Assembly (NCBI RefSeq): GCF_026283955.1
Contig: NZ_JAPDPE010000044.1
Location: 1-37,218, forward strand
From: Dyella silvatica
GTDB lineage: Bacteria; Pseudomonadota; Gammaproteobacteria; Xanthomonadales; Rhodanobacteraceae
Direction of reading: 5' to 3'
DNA length: 37,218 bases
Below, one piece after another: positions 1-9,559 of the stretch; position 1 is the first letter of the stretch; each line of letters begins with the position of its first letter. The position numbers were made by a program, and so were the translations under genes. Under the pieces are notes generated by a model. That model saw nothing but the letters and a program-made list of their open reading frames with translations. It was not told the origin of the DNA and did not search any database.

Positions 1-2
1 GC

Positions 3-1724
3 ATGCCCAAGTACGAGCTCCCGGCCGATATCCGTTGGGTCAGCGCCACACGCCTGCTGGTCGAGAAAGGCAAGCAGTTCGGCTCGATCGACAAACCCAT
101 GCTCACCGGCGAAATCCTCGCTACCGATGTCGATGGCAAGAACCAGGATTATCTTTACGGTTACGACGTTGGTGCCGGCAAGCGTGCCGGTACACGTGCC
201 ACCGATCGCGGCTGGGGCTCGATCGAAGGTATGCCGGAACCCAAAAACGGCCATTTCTATCTGGGCGCGCACCCATGGAGCAGCGACAACAGCAGCTCGC
301 TGTACGACGTCGACGCCACCAAGAACTCGCGCAGGCTGATTGGCGATATCGGCGTGGGTAAGATGAGCTTCATGGTCGGTGCGGACGGCCAGGTGCATTT
401 CGCCTATGGCACCAACAAGGACTTCGACTATGTGGTCTATCAGCGCGAGGGCAGCGGCTGGGCCAAGCTCGATGCAAGCCATGTCGGCCCAAGCTTTGTG
501 CCGATCGGCCTCACGCCCGACCGTCAACGCATCTATGCCTTTCACAATCTCACCGGCGGCCCTGATGCGCTGATCGAACAAGATGAAAATGGCGGCAATC
601 GCAAGACGCTCGCCAAAGATGATTTCGGCAGCGTCGAGAATCTCCTTTGGACCGCGGCGCCAAGACAACCCTTTGCCGCGATAAGCGCTACCGGCCTGCC
701 CAAGCCGATCTATATCGACCCGAACTTGCCGGCAAGCAAATTACACATGGCCTTAAGCCTGAAGTTTCCAGGCAGTCTGGTCGACTTTATTAACTACAGT
801 GAGGATGGCAAACAACTACTGTTTGCTACTTCCAGTGATCGGGACCCCGGCACTTATTACTTGATCGACACGGTCAGCTACAAAGTGACCAAGCTGTTTG
901 CCGGTCAGCCATGGATCGACCCAAAGAAAATGGCTGAACGCAGACCCCTGCGCTTCAAGGCCAGCGATGGCACCGAGCTCGAAGCCATCCTCACCCTGCC
1001 CCCCGGTCGCGGCGAAGCCAACCTGCCTATGGTCTTGCTGCCTCATGGTGGTCCTCACGGCGTACAAGACGACTGGTTCTACGACGGCGAGTCGCAATTT
1101 CTCGCCAACCGTGGCTACTTGGTGCTGCAAGTGAACTATCGCGGCTCCGGTGGCCGGGGTGTCGGCTTCGAAAGAGCCGGCTACCTGAAGTGGGGGACGC
1201 GTATTCAGCAGGATCTGATCGACGGCGTGAAGTGGGCCATCGCCGAGAATTACGCCGATGCCAAGCGCATCTGTGTCTTTGGCGGCAGTTTCGGCGGCTA
1301 TTCGGCGATGATGACCACGATCCGCGCACCGGAACTGTTCAAGTGTGCTGTGGGCTACGCAGGCATTTACGACCTGGCGATGATGTACAAAAAAGGCGAT
1401 ATCGGCGACAACCAGTTCGGTCGCAGCTATTTGAGCACGGTTATCGGCAAGGATGACGCCGATCTCGCCGCCAACTCACCCGACAAGCTCGCCGACAAAA
1501 TCACCGTCCCGGTGCTACTGGTCCATGGCGAAGACGATCAACGCGCCCCCTTCGCCCAGGCCAAGGCGATGCGTGCCGCACTGGACGCCGCGCATAAGCC
1601 TTACGAGTGGTTATCCAAGCCTGGCGAAGGCCATGGTTTTTACGATGAGAAGAACAGCGCCGAATTTTTGCGCACGCTGGAAGCCTTTCTTGCGAAGCAT
1701 ATCGGCGAGGGCGCCAGCCACTGA
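3..1724 (+). CDS. S9-family serine peptidase (prolyl oligopeptidase / acylaminoacyl-peptidase type), 5' end cut off by the window
   Basis: This is the C-terminal 573 residues of an alpha/beta-hydrolase peptidase. The first in-window ATG is at base 3, but the reading frame is open to the window edge and no signal peptide is present, so the true start probably lies upstream; family members are usually about 640-700 residues. Residues 1 to about 300 look like the beta-propeller half. The catalytic half carries the nucleophile elbow GGSFGGY with Ser429, the acid Asp512 in HGEDDQRAP, and the base His544 in GEGHGFY, so the triad is complete. The family cleaves short peptides or acylated N-terminal residues, normally in the periplasm. 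The gene is followed by a hairpin and a 320-base gap, so it is probably not co-transcribed with the receptor downstream. Family assignment is secure; substrate is unknown. Confidence 0.9.
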   Translation: MPKYELPADIRWVSATRLLVEKGKQFGSIDKPMLTGEILATDVDGKNQDYLYGYDVGAGKRAGTRATDRGWGSIEGMPEPKNGHFYLGAHPWSSDNSSSLYDVDATKNSRRLIGDIGVGKMSFMVGADGQVHFAYGTNKDFDYVVYQREGSGWAKLDASHVGPSFVPIGLTPDRQRIYAFHNLTGGPDALIEQDENGGNRKTLAKDDFGSVENLLWTAAPRQPFAAISATGLPKPIYIDPNLPASKLHMALSLKFPGSLVDFINYSEDGKQLLFATSSDRDPGTYYLIDTVSYKVTKLFAGQPWIDPKKMAERRPLRFKASDGTELEAILTLPPGRGEANLPMVLLPHGGPHGVQDDWFYDGESQFLANRGYLVLQVNYRGSGGRGVGFERAGYLKWGTRIQQDLIDGVKWAIAENYADAKRICVFGGSFGGYSAMMTTIRAPELFKCAVGYAGIYDLAMMYKKGDIGDNQFGRSYLSTVIGKDDADLAANSPDKLADKITVPVLLVHGEDDQRAPFAQAKAMRAALDAAHKPYEWLSKPGEGHGFYDEKNSAEFLRTLEAFLAKHIGEGASH

Positions 1725-1764
1725 CATTAGCGCACTTAAAAGTACACATATTAGATAAGTCTAT

Positions 1765-1796
1765 GTCGGGCATAGCGTTAAGTCGCTATGTCCGAC
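1765..1796 (+). terminator. hairpin after the S9 peptidase, probable terminator or transcript end
   Basis: Two 13-base arms (1765-1777 and 1784-1796) pair completely with one G-T wobble around the six-base loop TTAAGT. The hairpin lies 40 bases after the peptidase stop codon. No T-run follows, so it may act as an RNA 3'-end stabiliser or a Rho-assisted stop rather than a classic intrinsic terminator. Confidence 0.45.
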
Positions 1797-2047
1797 GCAG
1801 TAGCACGCTGGATGCGCGACAACGCTAACGACTATTTGTTTCAATCAGGTCGCATTTTCTATTTAACCCGGGTTGCAATTTCGCAATCATTTGATTTAAC
1901 TTCGAGCTCACATCGTCTACCCCCCATGGCACGACGATGCCGAGGCACGCAGGCTCAACCCCGAGCATGGCGTGCCATCCCAGATACCCAGATGACCAGC
2001 TAAGCCGCTGGCTGCTGGCTATTTTTTTGTTCGGAGTTGTTTAAACA
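1797..2047 (+). promoter_or_regulatory. upstream region of the TonB receptor; no gene seen
   Basis: No convincing gene lies between the peptidase hairpin and the receptor start. The 71-codon open frame starting at base 1788 overlaps the hairpin and has no recognisable content. Near 1994-2020 a short inverted repeat (CCAGC and GCTGG) and a GCTGG-rich stretch run into seven Ts. This could be a weak attenuator-like hairpin in the receptor leader. A GGAG element at about 2033-2036 lies roughly 11 bases before the ATG and can serve as the ribosome binding site. No operator was recognised. Confidence 0.3.
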
Positions 2048-4915
2048 ATGAAGCAAAAGACACTGCTGGCTACGGCCATCGGCGCGGCACTGATGTTGCC
2101 CATCTGGGCCGCCTCGGCACAGGACGCCGCCCCCAACCAAGCTCCGACCGAAGCCAAGGCGAAAAGCCTTGAGACCGTCACTGTTACTGGCTCGCGCATC
2201 CGCAGTGTGGACCTTGAAACCGCACAGCCGGTTTTCAGCCTCACCCGCCAAGAAATCCAGAAGCAGGGCTACACCAGCACGGGCGATATCATCTCGCGCA
2301 TCACCGCATCGGGCTCGCCGGGCTATAGCAGGTCCGCTGTGCTGACCTCCAACACCTACGCCGGCAGCGCCACCGTCGAGCTGCGTGGCCTCGGTGCCTC
2401 GCGCACGCTGGTGCTGGTCGATGGCCGCCGCTGGGGCACCAATGCCGACGGCTTTACCGATCTGGACACGATCCCCTCCTCGATCATCGAGCGCATCGAT
2501 GTACTGAAGGACGGCGCTTCGGCCATTTACGGCTCGGACGCGATCGCCGGCGTGATCAACATCATCACCCGCTCGGACTTCAAGGGCGCCGAGGCGAATG
2601 CCTATTACGGCCAGTACGGCAAGGGCGATGGCGCCCATCAGCAGTACGATTTCACCTGGGGCAACAAGATCGGCAAGCTGTCCTACATCTTCAGCGGCAC
2701 CTATGCCAAAGATGATCCGGTCTGGGCCAGCGATCGTGACTTCTCGGCCACGCCGAACGGTCCGCGCCATCCTGCAGGCAGTCCGAACGACGGTCTTTCC
2801 TCGTTCGGCCCGGGCGGCGTGATCTCCAACGGCCCCGGCGGCAGGTACAAGCTCAACGAAGGTGGCGATCCGACCAATTTCGCCAACTACCACCCGTACA
2901 GCAGCGCTGACAATTACAACGCCGACCAGCAAATGATGCTGATCAACGGCGCCAAGCGTAAATCGCTGTTTGGCAAAGCTACCTATGCCATCACCGACAA
3001 CGTCAACTTCCGTGCCGACGCTGCCTATACCGAGCGCACCGCCAACATTCAGACCGCCGGCTACCCGATCGGTACCAGCAACACCCTCTTGCAGCTGGAC
3101 AAAGACAGCTACTACAACCCGCTGGGCAGCCAGCAGGGCTACGCCACGCCGCAAAACGTCAGCTTCCAGCGCCGCGGCGTGGAGCAACCACGCGTCAGCA
3201 AGAACACCTTGAAGACCTACCGCGTCGGCGCCGGTTTTGATGGCGTGTTCCAGGTTGGCGAGCGTAACTTCAACTGGGATGCCAGCGCGTTCTTCAACAA
3301 GAACAAGGGCGACGTCTTCGGCATCGGCAACTACAACCTGCTGAATCTCAAGCAGGGTCTTGGCCCATCCTTCCTCGGCAGCGACGGTGTCGTTCGTTGC
3401 GGCCGCCCGGGTGCGGTCATCGCGGGCTGCACGCCGATCAATATCCTGTCGGGTGCGGGTGGCTTGACCCCGGCCATGATGGATTACATCGGCCGGCCGA
3501 CCAATGCCCACTACGGCACCGAAACCACGGGCTTTGCCGCCAATATCGGTGGTGACGTGGTGCAGCTGCCGGCCGGCATGATGCAGTTCGCCGCCGGCGT
3601 GGAATACCGTCGTGAGTCGGGTTACTTCAACCCGGATGCCTTCTCGCAGGCGGGCAACTCCACCAATCCGTCGTCGACCCCGTCGTCGGGTAAGTACAAC
3701 ACCAAGGAAGCCTACGCGGAGTTGAACATCCCAGTGCTGGCCGACCTGCCGTTTGCAAAACTGCTCTCGGTCGACTTGGCTAGCCGTTACTCCAAGTACA
3801 GCACCTTCGGCAATACCACCAATAGCAAGTTCGGCCTGCAGTGGAAGCCGATCGACGACCTGCTGGTGCGCGGCAGCATCTCCGAAGGCTTCCGCTCGCC
3901 GACCATCAACAACCTGTTTGGCGGCAACAACCAGACCTTTGACGTCTACACCGATCCTTGCGACAGCAAGTACGGCGCGGTCGCCACCGGCAATGGCAAT
4001 GCCGTCGCCGCCTGCCAGGCTGCTGGTCTGAAACCGAACTTCCGCCAGACCGATGCGTTGGGCACACCGACCACCTCGGCAGCCGCGTCCTCGACCACCC
4101 CGTTCCTCTCCGGCGCCAACCCCAAGCTGCAGCCCGAAACCTCACTCAGCAAGACGCTGGGTCTGGTCTACAGCCCGAGCTATGTCGACGGCCTCAACAT
4201 GTCGCTGGACTGGTACAACATCCGTATCAAGAAAGAGATCAGCGCGGTCTCGTCTAACGATGTGCTGGAAGATTGCTACCTGCGCAACATCCAGGCGTCC
4301 TGCGGCTTGTTCTCGCGTAACGCGCAAGGCCAGGTTGTCAACCTGAACCACACCTACGCCAATCGCGGCAGCCTGGAAACCGAAGGCTACGACTTCAACG
4401 TCACCTACCGTTTGCCAGACACTGCGATCGGCAAGTTCCGGGTCAACGTGGATACCAACTACGTCACCAAGAACAACGAAACGCTCGGCAACGGCGTCAT
4501 CGACTATAACGCTGGTCAGTACTCCAACTGGCGTACCCGCAGCAATGCCAACCTGGATTGGAGCTACGGCGACTTCGGTGCAACCTGGGGCGTGCGCTAC
4601 TACTCCGGCCTGAAAGAGAACTGCACCTTCGACGTCACCGGCGGCCCAGAGTGTAATCTGCCGAACTACGTCTCCCCAGGCGTAGGCATTACTCCGAAGC
4701 GTCAGGTCGGCGGCATTGCCTTCAACGATCTGCAGGTCCGTTGGAACGCGCCGTGGAATGCCACCATTTCGGTGGGCGCCAACAACCTGTTCAATCGCCA
4801 GAGCCCGCTGTTCTATACCGCATCGAGCAACACCCTCGGCAACAGCAACTTCGTCGGCAACCCGTCGTACGATATTGGTCGTTTCTGGTACGTGCGTTAC
4901 AACCAGAAGTTCTAA
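2048..4915 (+). CDS. TonB-dependent outer-membrane receptor (large, about 955 residues)
   Basis: The protein has an N-terminal signal peptide (about residues 1-25, ending near ASA-QD), then a TonB-box-like segment with [11 protein letters not shown] at about 40-50. The plug domain carries the typical [20 protein letters not shown] and [20 protein letters not shown] stretches. A long beta-barrel follows and ends in aromatic Phe (NQKF), the usual outer-membrane C-terminus. Such receptors import siderophores, vitamins, oligosaccharides or peptides using energy from TonB-ExbBD. The TVTGSRIR subtype is abundant in Xanthomonadales, often with carbohydrate or peptide substrates. Nothing beside it identifies the ligand: the upstream gene is a peptidase and the downstream gene is on the other strand. 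The start is supported by a GGAG element and the signal peptide. It is closed by a strong terminator. Confidence 0.93.
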   Translation: MKQKTLLATAIGAALMLPIWAASAQDAAPNQAPTEAKAKSLETVTVTGSRIRSVDLETAQPVFSLTRQEIQKQGYTSTGDIISRITASGSPGYSRSAVLTSNTYAGSATVELRGLGASRTLVLVDGRRWGTNADGFTDLDTIPSSIIERIDVLKDGASAIYGSDAIAGVINIITRSDFKGAEANAYYGQYGKGDGAHQQYDFTWGNKIGKLSYIFSGTYAKDDPVWASDRDFSATPNGPRHPAGSPNDGLSSFGPGGVISNGPGGRYKLNEGGDPTNFANYHPYSSADNYNADQQMMLINGAKRKSLFGKATYAITDNVNFRADAAYTERTANIQTAGYPIGTSNTLLQLDKDSYYNPLGSQQGYATPQNVSFQRRGVEQPRVSKNTLKTYRVGAGFDGVFQVGERNFNWDASAFFNKNKGDVFGIGNYNLLNLKQGLGPSFLGSDGVVRCGRPGAVIAGCTPINILSGAGGLTPAMMDYIGRPTNAHYGTETTGFAANIGGDVVQLPAGMMQFAAGVEYRRESGYFNPDAFSQAGNSTNPSSTPSSGKYNTKEAYAELNIPVLADLPFAKLLSVDLASRYSKYSTFGNTTNSKFGLQWKPIDDLLVRGSISEGFRSPTINNLFGGNNQTFDVYTDPCDSKYGAVATGNGNAVAACQAAGLKPNFRQTDALGTPTTSAAASSTTPFLSGANPKLQPETSLSKTLGLVYSPSYVDGLNMSLDWYNIRIKKEISAVSSNDVLEDCYLRNIQASCGLFSRNAQGQVVNLNHTYANRGSLETEGYDFNVTYRLPDTAIGKFRVNVDTNYVTKNNETLGNGVIDYNAGQYSNWRTRSNANLDWSYGDFGATWGVRYYSGLKENCTFDVTGGPECNLPNYVSPGVGITPKRQVGGIAFNDLQVRWNAPWNATISVGANNLFNRQSPLFYTASSNTLGNSNFVGNPSYDIGRFWYVRYNQKF

Positions 4916-4954
4916 GACCTCCTGGGATTCCAGGCTCGCCAGAGCCTGACCCAC

Positions 4955-4987
4955 AAAAAAAGGCGAGCCTCCGGGCTCGCCTTTTTT
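4955..4987. terminator. strong bidirectional intrinsic terminator
   Basis: An eight-base GC stem (GGCGAGCC at 4962-4969, GGCTCGCC at 4974-4981) with loop TCCG is flanked by seven As on the left and six Ts on the right. It can therefore stop transcription from both strands, ending the receptor gene on the plus strand and the lemA/TPM operon on the minus strand. A second small perfect hairpin (CAGGCTC/GAGCCTG, 4931-4948) lies just before it. Confidence 0.92.
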
Positions 4988-5102
4988 CTTGGCAGGAGAC
5001 GGCATAGCGAAGGTTGTTACCCAGACCCGCCATCGCCGGGATAAACGAGTAGCATCCGCTTCTCTCGCAGCAATGCCTTACCCATCAATCTCAGCAACTC
5101 TC

Positions 5103-5606
5103 TCAGAGCAGCACTGGGCGATCCGACAATTCATCTGGCTCGGCTTTGTCATTGCCTGGAAAATGCCGGGTCAGCAAGACATGCACGGCGGCAATGCCTT
5201 CAAGACAGCCCTCACGCCAGGCTCCCGTGACGAAACGTTCGCGCATCTGGGTGCAGATCGCGTCCCATTCGTCTTGTGCCACGTGGCGCGCGATACCGCG
5301 GTCGGCCACGATTTCGATACGATGCTCGGCCATCAAGATATAAAGCAGCACGCCATTATTGTGCTCGGTATTCCATACCCGTAACTGACCGAAGGCCTGC
5401 GCCGCGCGCATCGGTGCATCCAAGCCCTCCAGCACCGCCAACGGCGCCAGTCGCGACTCGATCGCAATACAGACTTCACCCTTATGCTGACGCTCGCCCA
5501 TGGCTACAGCCTGGGTCATTTCATCGAGCAAGCCGGCAGAAAAGCATCGGCGCACGGCAAACCATTCGCCAAATACATTCCTTAGCAGCCGTTGCAGTCG
5601 TGTCAT
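5103..5606 (-). CDS. TPM-domain protein without signal peptide (second TPM gene of the operon)
   Basis: This 167-residue protein starts at the ATG at 5606, which follows the previous gene's TGA by one base and is preceded by a GGGGAG element. A longer frame reading further upstream overlaps the glycine-rich tail of the neighbour and is an artefact. The sequence resembles the TPM (YgcG/TPM_phosphatase) fold: an EVCIAIESRLAP beta segment, then VWNTEHNNGVLLYILMAEH and RIEIVADRGI, matching the GVLLyv...R.v.i..d.GI pattern of that domain. No membrane segment or signal peptide is visible, so it probably sits at the inner face of the membrane or in the cytoplasm. Paired TPM genes behind lemA are common in proteobacteria, and their role is poorly defined. 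Domain call is good; function is unknown. Confidence 0.82.
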   Translation of the reverse strand: MTRLQRLLRNVFGEWFAVRRCFSAGLLDEMTQAVAMGERQHKGEVCIAIESRLAPLAVLEGLDAPMRAAQAFGQLRVWNTEHNNGVLLYILMAEHRIEIVADRGIARHVAQDEWDAICTQMRERFVTGAWREGCLEGIAAVHVLLTRHFPGNDKAEPDELSDRPVLL

Positions 5607-5607
5607 C

Positions 5608-6498
5608 TCACCAACTCCCCGACGAGCCACCGCCACCGAAACTGCCGCCACCGCCGCTGAAGCCACCGCCACCACCACCGGAACCGCCGCCCCAGCCACC
5701 GCCACCAAGGCCACCACCGAAGCCGCCCCAACCGCCGCCGCCAATCGAACGGCCACCGCCAGCAGGCAACAGCATAAACACACCGCCGATCACCGCACCG
5801 ATCACGCCGGCGCCAAGCGACATCAACAACCACAACGCGCCACCGGTCAACACCGCGCCCAATACCGTGCGTACCACGGCATTCGTGCGTCCCAGGATGC
5901 CGCGCAAGATAAAGGCGATGAACAAGCCGGCCAGAAGACTGCCCTGCAGGTCGACACCACGCTGCTTCTCGTAAACGCGCCCTTCCACTGGCGGCGGCAA
6001 TGCTTCACCGTCGATCAACTGAGTTAGCGCGCCGACAGCATCGCTGATGCCGCCGTAGTAATCGTTGCCACGAAATTTCGGCGCGATGTATTCGCGAATG
6101 ATGCGTGCGGTCGCCGCATCGGGAATCGCACCTTCCAGGCCATAACCGACCTCGATGCGCACGCGCCGGTCATCCTTGGCAACCAGCAAGAACACGCCAT
6201 CGTCGACACCCTTGCGGCCGATCTTGTTCGCCTCGGAAACCGCCAGCGAATAGCCTTCCAGATCTTGTGGTTGGGTGGTGCCCACCATCAGCACCGCCAG
6301 CTGCGCACCCTTGCGTTTTTCCAAGGCGGTCAGCTGTGCCTCGAGTTGGTCGACTTGCTGCGCCGTCAGCGTACCGGTGAGGTCGGTAACATGCTGAGCC
6401 AGTTTTGGCACACCGTCCGCTTGCGCCGACGACATGCCTGCTGCCAGTAACCACAGGACCGCGAAGAGAAACGGCAGCCGTAGCAGGCGCCGAATCAT
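5608..6498 (-). CDS. TPM-domain membrane protein with glycine-rich tail (YgcG family)
   Basis: This 296-residue protein begins with a signal peptide (about 1-27, ending SSAQA), then the periplasmic TPM domain (about 30-180) with the typical DGVFLLVAKDDRRVRIEVGYG core and the GLEGAIPDA segment. Two hydrophobic segments follow (about 187-205 and 212-245), and the tail from about 248 on is almost entirely Gly, with Trp, Ser and Phe interspersed, ending GGGGSSGSW. That architecture is characteristic of YgcG proteins, which are normally found beside LemA. The gene starts one base after the lemA TGA, so translation is probably coupled. Proposed roles in the family include membrane-associated repair or envelope stress, but none can be read from this sequence. 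Locally the Gly tail raises GC and creates spurious open frames on the opposite strand. Confidence 0.9.
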   Translation of the reverse strand: MIRRLLRLPFLFAVLWLLAAGMSSAQADGVPKLAQHVTDLTGTLTAQQVDQLEAQLTALEKRKGAQLAVLMVGTTQPQDLEGYSLAVSEANKIGRKGVDDGVFLLVAKDDRRVRIEVGYGLEGAIPDAATARIIREYIAPKFRGNDYYGGISDAVGALTQLIDGEALPPPVEGRVYEKQRGVDLQGSLLAGLFIAFILRGILGRTNAVVRTVLGAVLTGGALWLLMSLGAGVIGAVIGGVFMLLPAGGGRSIGGGGWGGFGGGLGGGGWGGGSGGGGGGFSGGGGSFGGGGSSGSW

Positions 6499-6499
6499 A

Positions 6500-7120
6500 T
6501 CAATGGGTCGCCGCTGGTGCCGGTGCGGGAGTGGCGTTGAAATCCACGGTCGGCGCCGTGGCGATCGCCTTCTCGTTTTCCACGGTGAAATTCGGCTTGA
6601 CCTGATAGCCGAACATTTTCGCGGTGAGATTGTTCGGGAAACTGCGGATCAGCACGTTGTATTCCTGCACCGCCTGGATATAGCGATTACGCGCCACGGT
6701 GATCCGGTTCTCGGTGCCTTCGAGCTGCGCTTGTAAATTCTGGAACAGACCATCGGCTTTCAGCTGCGGATAGTTCTCGCTGACCACCATCAGGCGCGAC
6801 AGCGCGCTGGATAGCTGGCCTTGTGCCGCCTGGAACTCCTGCAATTTCTGTGGATCGTTCAACGCATCCGGCGACAGCTGCATGGTGCCCACCTTGGCCC
6901 GCGCCTGGGTTACCTCGATCAACACCTTTTCTTCGTGCTGGGCATAGCCCTTGACCGTGTTGACCAGGTTAGGCACCAGATCGGCGCGACGCTGGTACTG
7001 GTTGATCACTTCGGACCAGGCGGTTTTGACGCCTTCGTCCTGCCGTTGAATCGCGTTGTAGCCACAACCTGACAGGCCGGTGACGACCAGCAGCAGGGCA
7101 AGTGCGCGAAAGAGTTTCAT
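6500..7120 (-). CDS. lemA: LemA family lipoprotein
   Basis: This 206-residue LemA-family protein starts at the ATG at 7120, with GGAG just upstream. A longer frame to 7165 lacks a ribosome site. The N-terminus is a lipoprotein signal with lipobox LSGC (Cys19), so this member is probably lipid-anchored. The body carries the LemA signatures VKTAWSEVINQYQRRADLVPNLVNTV and AxxQLSSALSRLMVVSENYPQLKA, ending in IRSFPNNLTAKMFGY, and is largely alpha-helical. It is the first gene of a minus-strand operon with two TPM-domain genes spaced by single bases, the classic LemA-YgcG arrangement. The molecular role is not known. The short tail after the conserved part is Ala/Pro/Thr-rich. Confidence 0.93.
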   Translation of the reverse strand: MKLFRALALLLVVTGLSGCGYNAIQRQDEGVKTAWSEVINQYQRRADLVPNLVNTVKGYAQHEEKVLIEVTQARAKVGTMQLSPDALNDPQKLQEFQAAQGQLSSALSRLMVVSENYPQLKADGLFQNLQAQLEGTENRITVARNRYIQAVQEYNVLIRSFPNNLTAKMFGYQVKPNFTVENEKAIATAPTVDFNATPAPAPAATH

Positions 7121-7208
7121 GACAAGACTCCGGTTTGATCTATGGCTGAGGTGCCATTGCAGCACTTCAGCTAGCTCGAACGCAATTCAGCCACCCCTCC
7201 GGCCGACT

Positions 7209-7580
7209 TCAGAGCAGGCGCGGACCGATGATTAACGCCCAGCTGAGCACCACCATCACCAGTAGCAGAAACACTGCGGCCGAGCCCATGTCTTTGGCCC
7301 GTCCAGCCAGCTCATGAAACTCCGGGCTGACCTTGTCAACCACCGCTTCAATGGCTGAATTGAGCAATTCAGCCGACAGCACCAGCACCGCCGGAAGCAC
7401 CAGCGCAAGCTTTTCCAGCGCACCATGCCCCAGCCATAGGCCCAGCGGCACCAGCACGATCGCTAGGCAGGCCTCCAGCCGAAACGAGGCCTCATGTTGC
7501 CAACCGGCGCGTAATCCTTTCATTGACCACTGGAAAGCCTGCCAGATCTCCTTCGGTCCACGAATGCCACTGGCAGCCAT
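7209..7580 (-). CDS. dgkA: diacylglycerol kinase (DgkA)
   Basis: This small integral membrane kinase phosphorylates diacylglycerol to phosphatidate and recycles the diacylglycerol left by membrane-derived oligosaccharide or LPS phosphoethanolamine transfer. From the ATG at 7580 it is 123 residues, the usual family length. It shows the amphipathic N-terminal helix (RGPKEIWQAFQWSMKGLRAG), Glu-rich SFRLE, three membrane helices, the active-site segment ELLNSAIEAVVDK with Glu77, and the nucleotide/Mg-related RAKDMGSAAV. The frame stays open upstream to an ATG at 7700, giving an extra 40 residues without family-like content. Neither start has a strong ribosome site, so the exact N-terminus is uncertain. 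The gene stands alone between lemA and the divergent peptide transporter. Confidence 0.9.
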   Translation of the reverse strand: MAASGIRGPKEIWQAFQWSMKGLRAGWQHEASFRLEACLAIVLVPLGLWLGHGALEKLALVLPAVLVLSAELLNSAIEAVVDKVSPEFHELAGRAKDMGSAAVFLLLVMVVLSWALIIGPRLL

Positions 7581-7819
7581 CAGTGCTGAATCCGGTCGGG
7601 TCGTGAAGCTGAAAGCGAGGAAATCTGCATAACGAGGCGTATCTCGATCAAAGAGGCCAATGGCAAGCGGTTGATAATGCCATAAGTGCCATGCGGCCAA
7701 GGCCTCTATTGTCGCAGCGCAGCTACACCCGGATGACGAATGGGTTACCCTTCGCCGGCTGCGACTTGCCGCGTATCAAGCACTTAGCCTGCCCACTACG
7801 CCATCTAAGTCGCCGTGGT

Positions 7820-7836
7820 CGACCGCAGCGCGGTCG
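7820..7836 (+). other. small perfect hairpin in the peptide-transporter leader
   Basis: CGACCGC (7820-7826) pairs perfectly with GCGGTCG (7830-7836) around a three-base loop, 28 bases before the transporter ATG. It could be a small leader structure or an operator half-site pair. No T-run follows, so it is not an obvious terminator. Confidence 0.3.
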
Positions 7837-7864
7837 TTGTATGAACCGTGTTCGAGACCATTGA

Positions 7865-9415
7865 ATGGCTACCCAGAAACTCCCTGCGTCCACCCCGCCG
7901 GTTTCCCAGACCCGCTCCTTCAGCACCGTCTTTCTGATCGAGATGTGGGAGCGCTTCGGCTTCTATGGCATGCAGGTGTTGATGGTCACCTACATGATCA
8001 ACAAGTTCGGTTTTGCCGATAGCAAGGCCAATCTCGTATGGGGTGCCGCCGCCGCGCTGATCTACGCCACCCCGGCTATCGGCGGCTGGGTCGGCGACAA
8101 ATTGATCGGCACCCGCCGCACCATGATCACCGGCGCCGTGGTTCTCGCGTTGGGCTACGCCATGTTGTGGGTGCCTTCCAATAATCCCGTCATGATGTAC
8201 ATCGCACTGGGCGTGATCGTGGTCGGCAACGGTTTCTTCAAACCCAACGCTGGCAACCTGGTGCGCAAGATCTACGAGGGCGACGACACCCGTATCGATA
8301 GCGCCTTCACCATTTACTACATGGCGGTGAACATCGGCTCGATGGCCTCGATGACGTTGACACCCTTGATCCGTGACTACGTCGGCGCCAAGTATGGCGA
8401 CGCCCTCGGCTGGCATACCGCCTTCGGCGCCTGCTCGGTGGGCCTGCTGCTCGGCTTGGGCAATTACATGCTGATGCATCGCACCCTGGCGCATATCGGC
8501 TCTCCCGCTGACGAACAGCCGCTGAATCTCAAGCGAGCCGCTGCACTTACCCTCGCCGCCCTGGCCATGGTGTTTGTCGCAGCCTTTATTCTGCAAAGCC
8601 AGCTCATCGCCAAAATTTGCGTGTACGCCGCCGGGGTAGTGATTCTCGGCATCTTCGCCCACCTGATTCGCAGCAGCGAAAGAAATGAGCGCGCGGGTTT
8701 GATCGCGGCCCTGGTGCTCACCGTGCAAACGATTTTCTTCTTTATCTTCTACGCGCAGATGGCTACCTCGCTGAATCTGTTTGCCGTGCGCAACGTCGAT
8801 CCGGCCTTCAACCTGCTCGGCTGGCATCTATTCAACTGGGTACCGGAACAATTTCAGTCGCTCAATGCGATCTGGATCGTCATCCTCAGTCCCGTGCTGG
8901 TGGTGATCTACAACTCGCTTGGCCGGCTGGGCAAAGACCCCTCCGTCGCCGTCAAATTCACCCTCGGCTTTGCCGCCGTCGCGCTGGGCTTTTTCATCTA
9001 CGGCATTGGCGCCATGAGCGCGGTAAACGGCCAGGTCTCGTCATGGACCATGATCTGGGGCTATGGCTTTTACTCGCTCGGTGAGCTGCTGGTCAGTGGC
9101 CTGGGCCTGGCGATGATTGCCCGCTATGTGCCGGCGCGCATGGGTGGCTTCATGATGGGCGCGTACTACGTCGCCGTGGGTATTTCGCAATACCTGGGCA
9201 GCGTCATCGCCAACCTTGCCAGCATGCCGCAAGGCATCGTCAACCCGGTCGAATCGCTAACCATCTACACCAGTTTGTTCAACAAACTCGGCTTTGTGGG
9301 TATTGCCTGCACCTTGGTCGCGGCGGTGATGCTGCCGCTAATGCGCAAGCTGTCGGCCAGCCATGCCGAATCGGCCACGCCACTACCGGCGGTGCATAGT
9401 GAAGAAATCGCCTAG
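7865..9415 (+). CDS. proton-dependent oligopeptide transporter (POT/PTR2 family)
   Basis: This 516-residue inner-membrane MFS protein imports di- and tripeptides with protons. Transmembrane helix 1 carries the POT hallmark EMWERFGFYGM (Glu26, Glu29, Arg30 of the ExxER motif). The conserved FFKPNAGNLV segment of helix 4-5 and the downstream FTIYYMAVNIGS (PTR2 signature FyxxiNxGs) are both present. Length and spread of hydrophobic segments fit 12-14 helices. The N-terminal 18 residues are polar and the C-terminus is a short cytoplasmic tail. The ATG at 7865 is the first in frame and has only a weak ribosome site. The next gene is 145 bases away on the same strand. Substrate preference cannot be read from the sequence. 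Confidence 0.93.
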   Translation: MATQKLPASTPPVSQTRSFSTVFLIEMWERFGFYGMQVLMVTYMINKFGFADSKANLVWGAAAALIYATPAIGGWVGDKLIGTRRTMITGAVVLALGYAMLWVPSNNPVMMYIALGVIVVGNGFFKPNAGNLVRKIYEGDDTRIDSAFTIYYMAVNIGSMASMTLTPLIRDYVGAKYGDALGWHTAFGACSVGLLLGLGNYMLMHRTLAHIGSPADEQPLNLKRAAALTLAALAMVFVAAFILQSQLIAKICVYAAGVVILGIFAHLIRSSERNERAGLIAALVLTVQTIFFFIFYAQMATSLNLFAVRNVDPAFNLLGWHLFNWVPEQFQSLNAIWIVILSPVLVVIYNSLGRLGKDPSVAVKFTLGFAAVALGFFIYGIGAMSAVNGQVSSWTMIWGYGFYSLGELLVSGLGLAMIARYVPARMGGFMMGAYYVAVGISQYLGSVIANLASMPQGIVNPVESLTIYTSLFNKLGFVGIACTLVAAVMLPLMRKLSASHAESATPLPAVHSEEIA

Positions 9416-9559
9416 CGCTCACTGCAGCCGATCACCTCGGAGGCGTCGGCCAACGCGACAGCGTCCGTTGTCATCGACACCCATCATGATCGACGCAGGA
9501 GATCTCGCACCCGCCGCCCCCTGCTTAGCCGAATTGGGCCTTTTGCGCTGGCGCGCACC

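Noticed and set aside
2000-3511. A 503-codon open frame on the minus strand opposite the first TonB receptor
   Set aside because: It is antisense to a clear gene, has repetitive Ala/Val/Gly/Asp composition, no ribosome site and no recognisable domain. GC-rich codon bias on the coding strand makes such frames common.
4142-5005. A 287-codon minus-strand frame over the receptor end and terminator
   Set aside because: It starts inside the intrinsic terminator and is antisense to the receptor barrel.
5276-5974. Pro-rich plus-strand frame opposite the TPM genes
   Set aside because: The long proline run is the antisense reading of the Gly-rich tail of the YgcG-like protein.
7805-8827. A 340-codon minus-strand frame opposite the POT transporter
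   Set aside because: His/Ala/Glu-rich low-information composition, no domain, and complete overlap with a clear gene.
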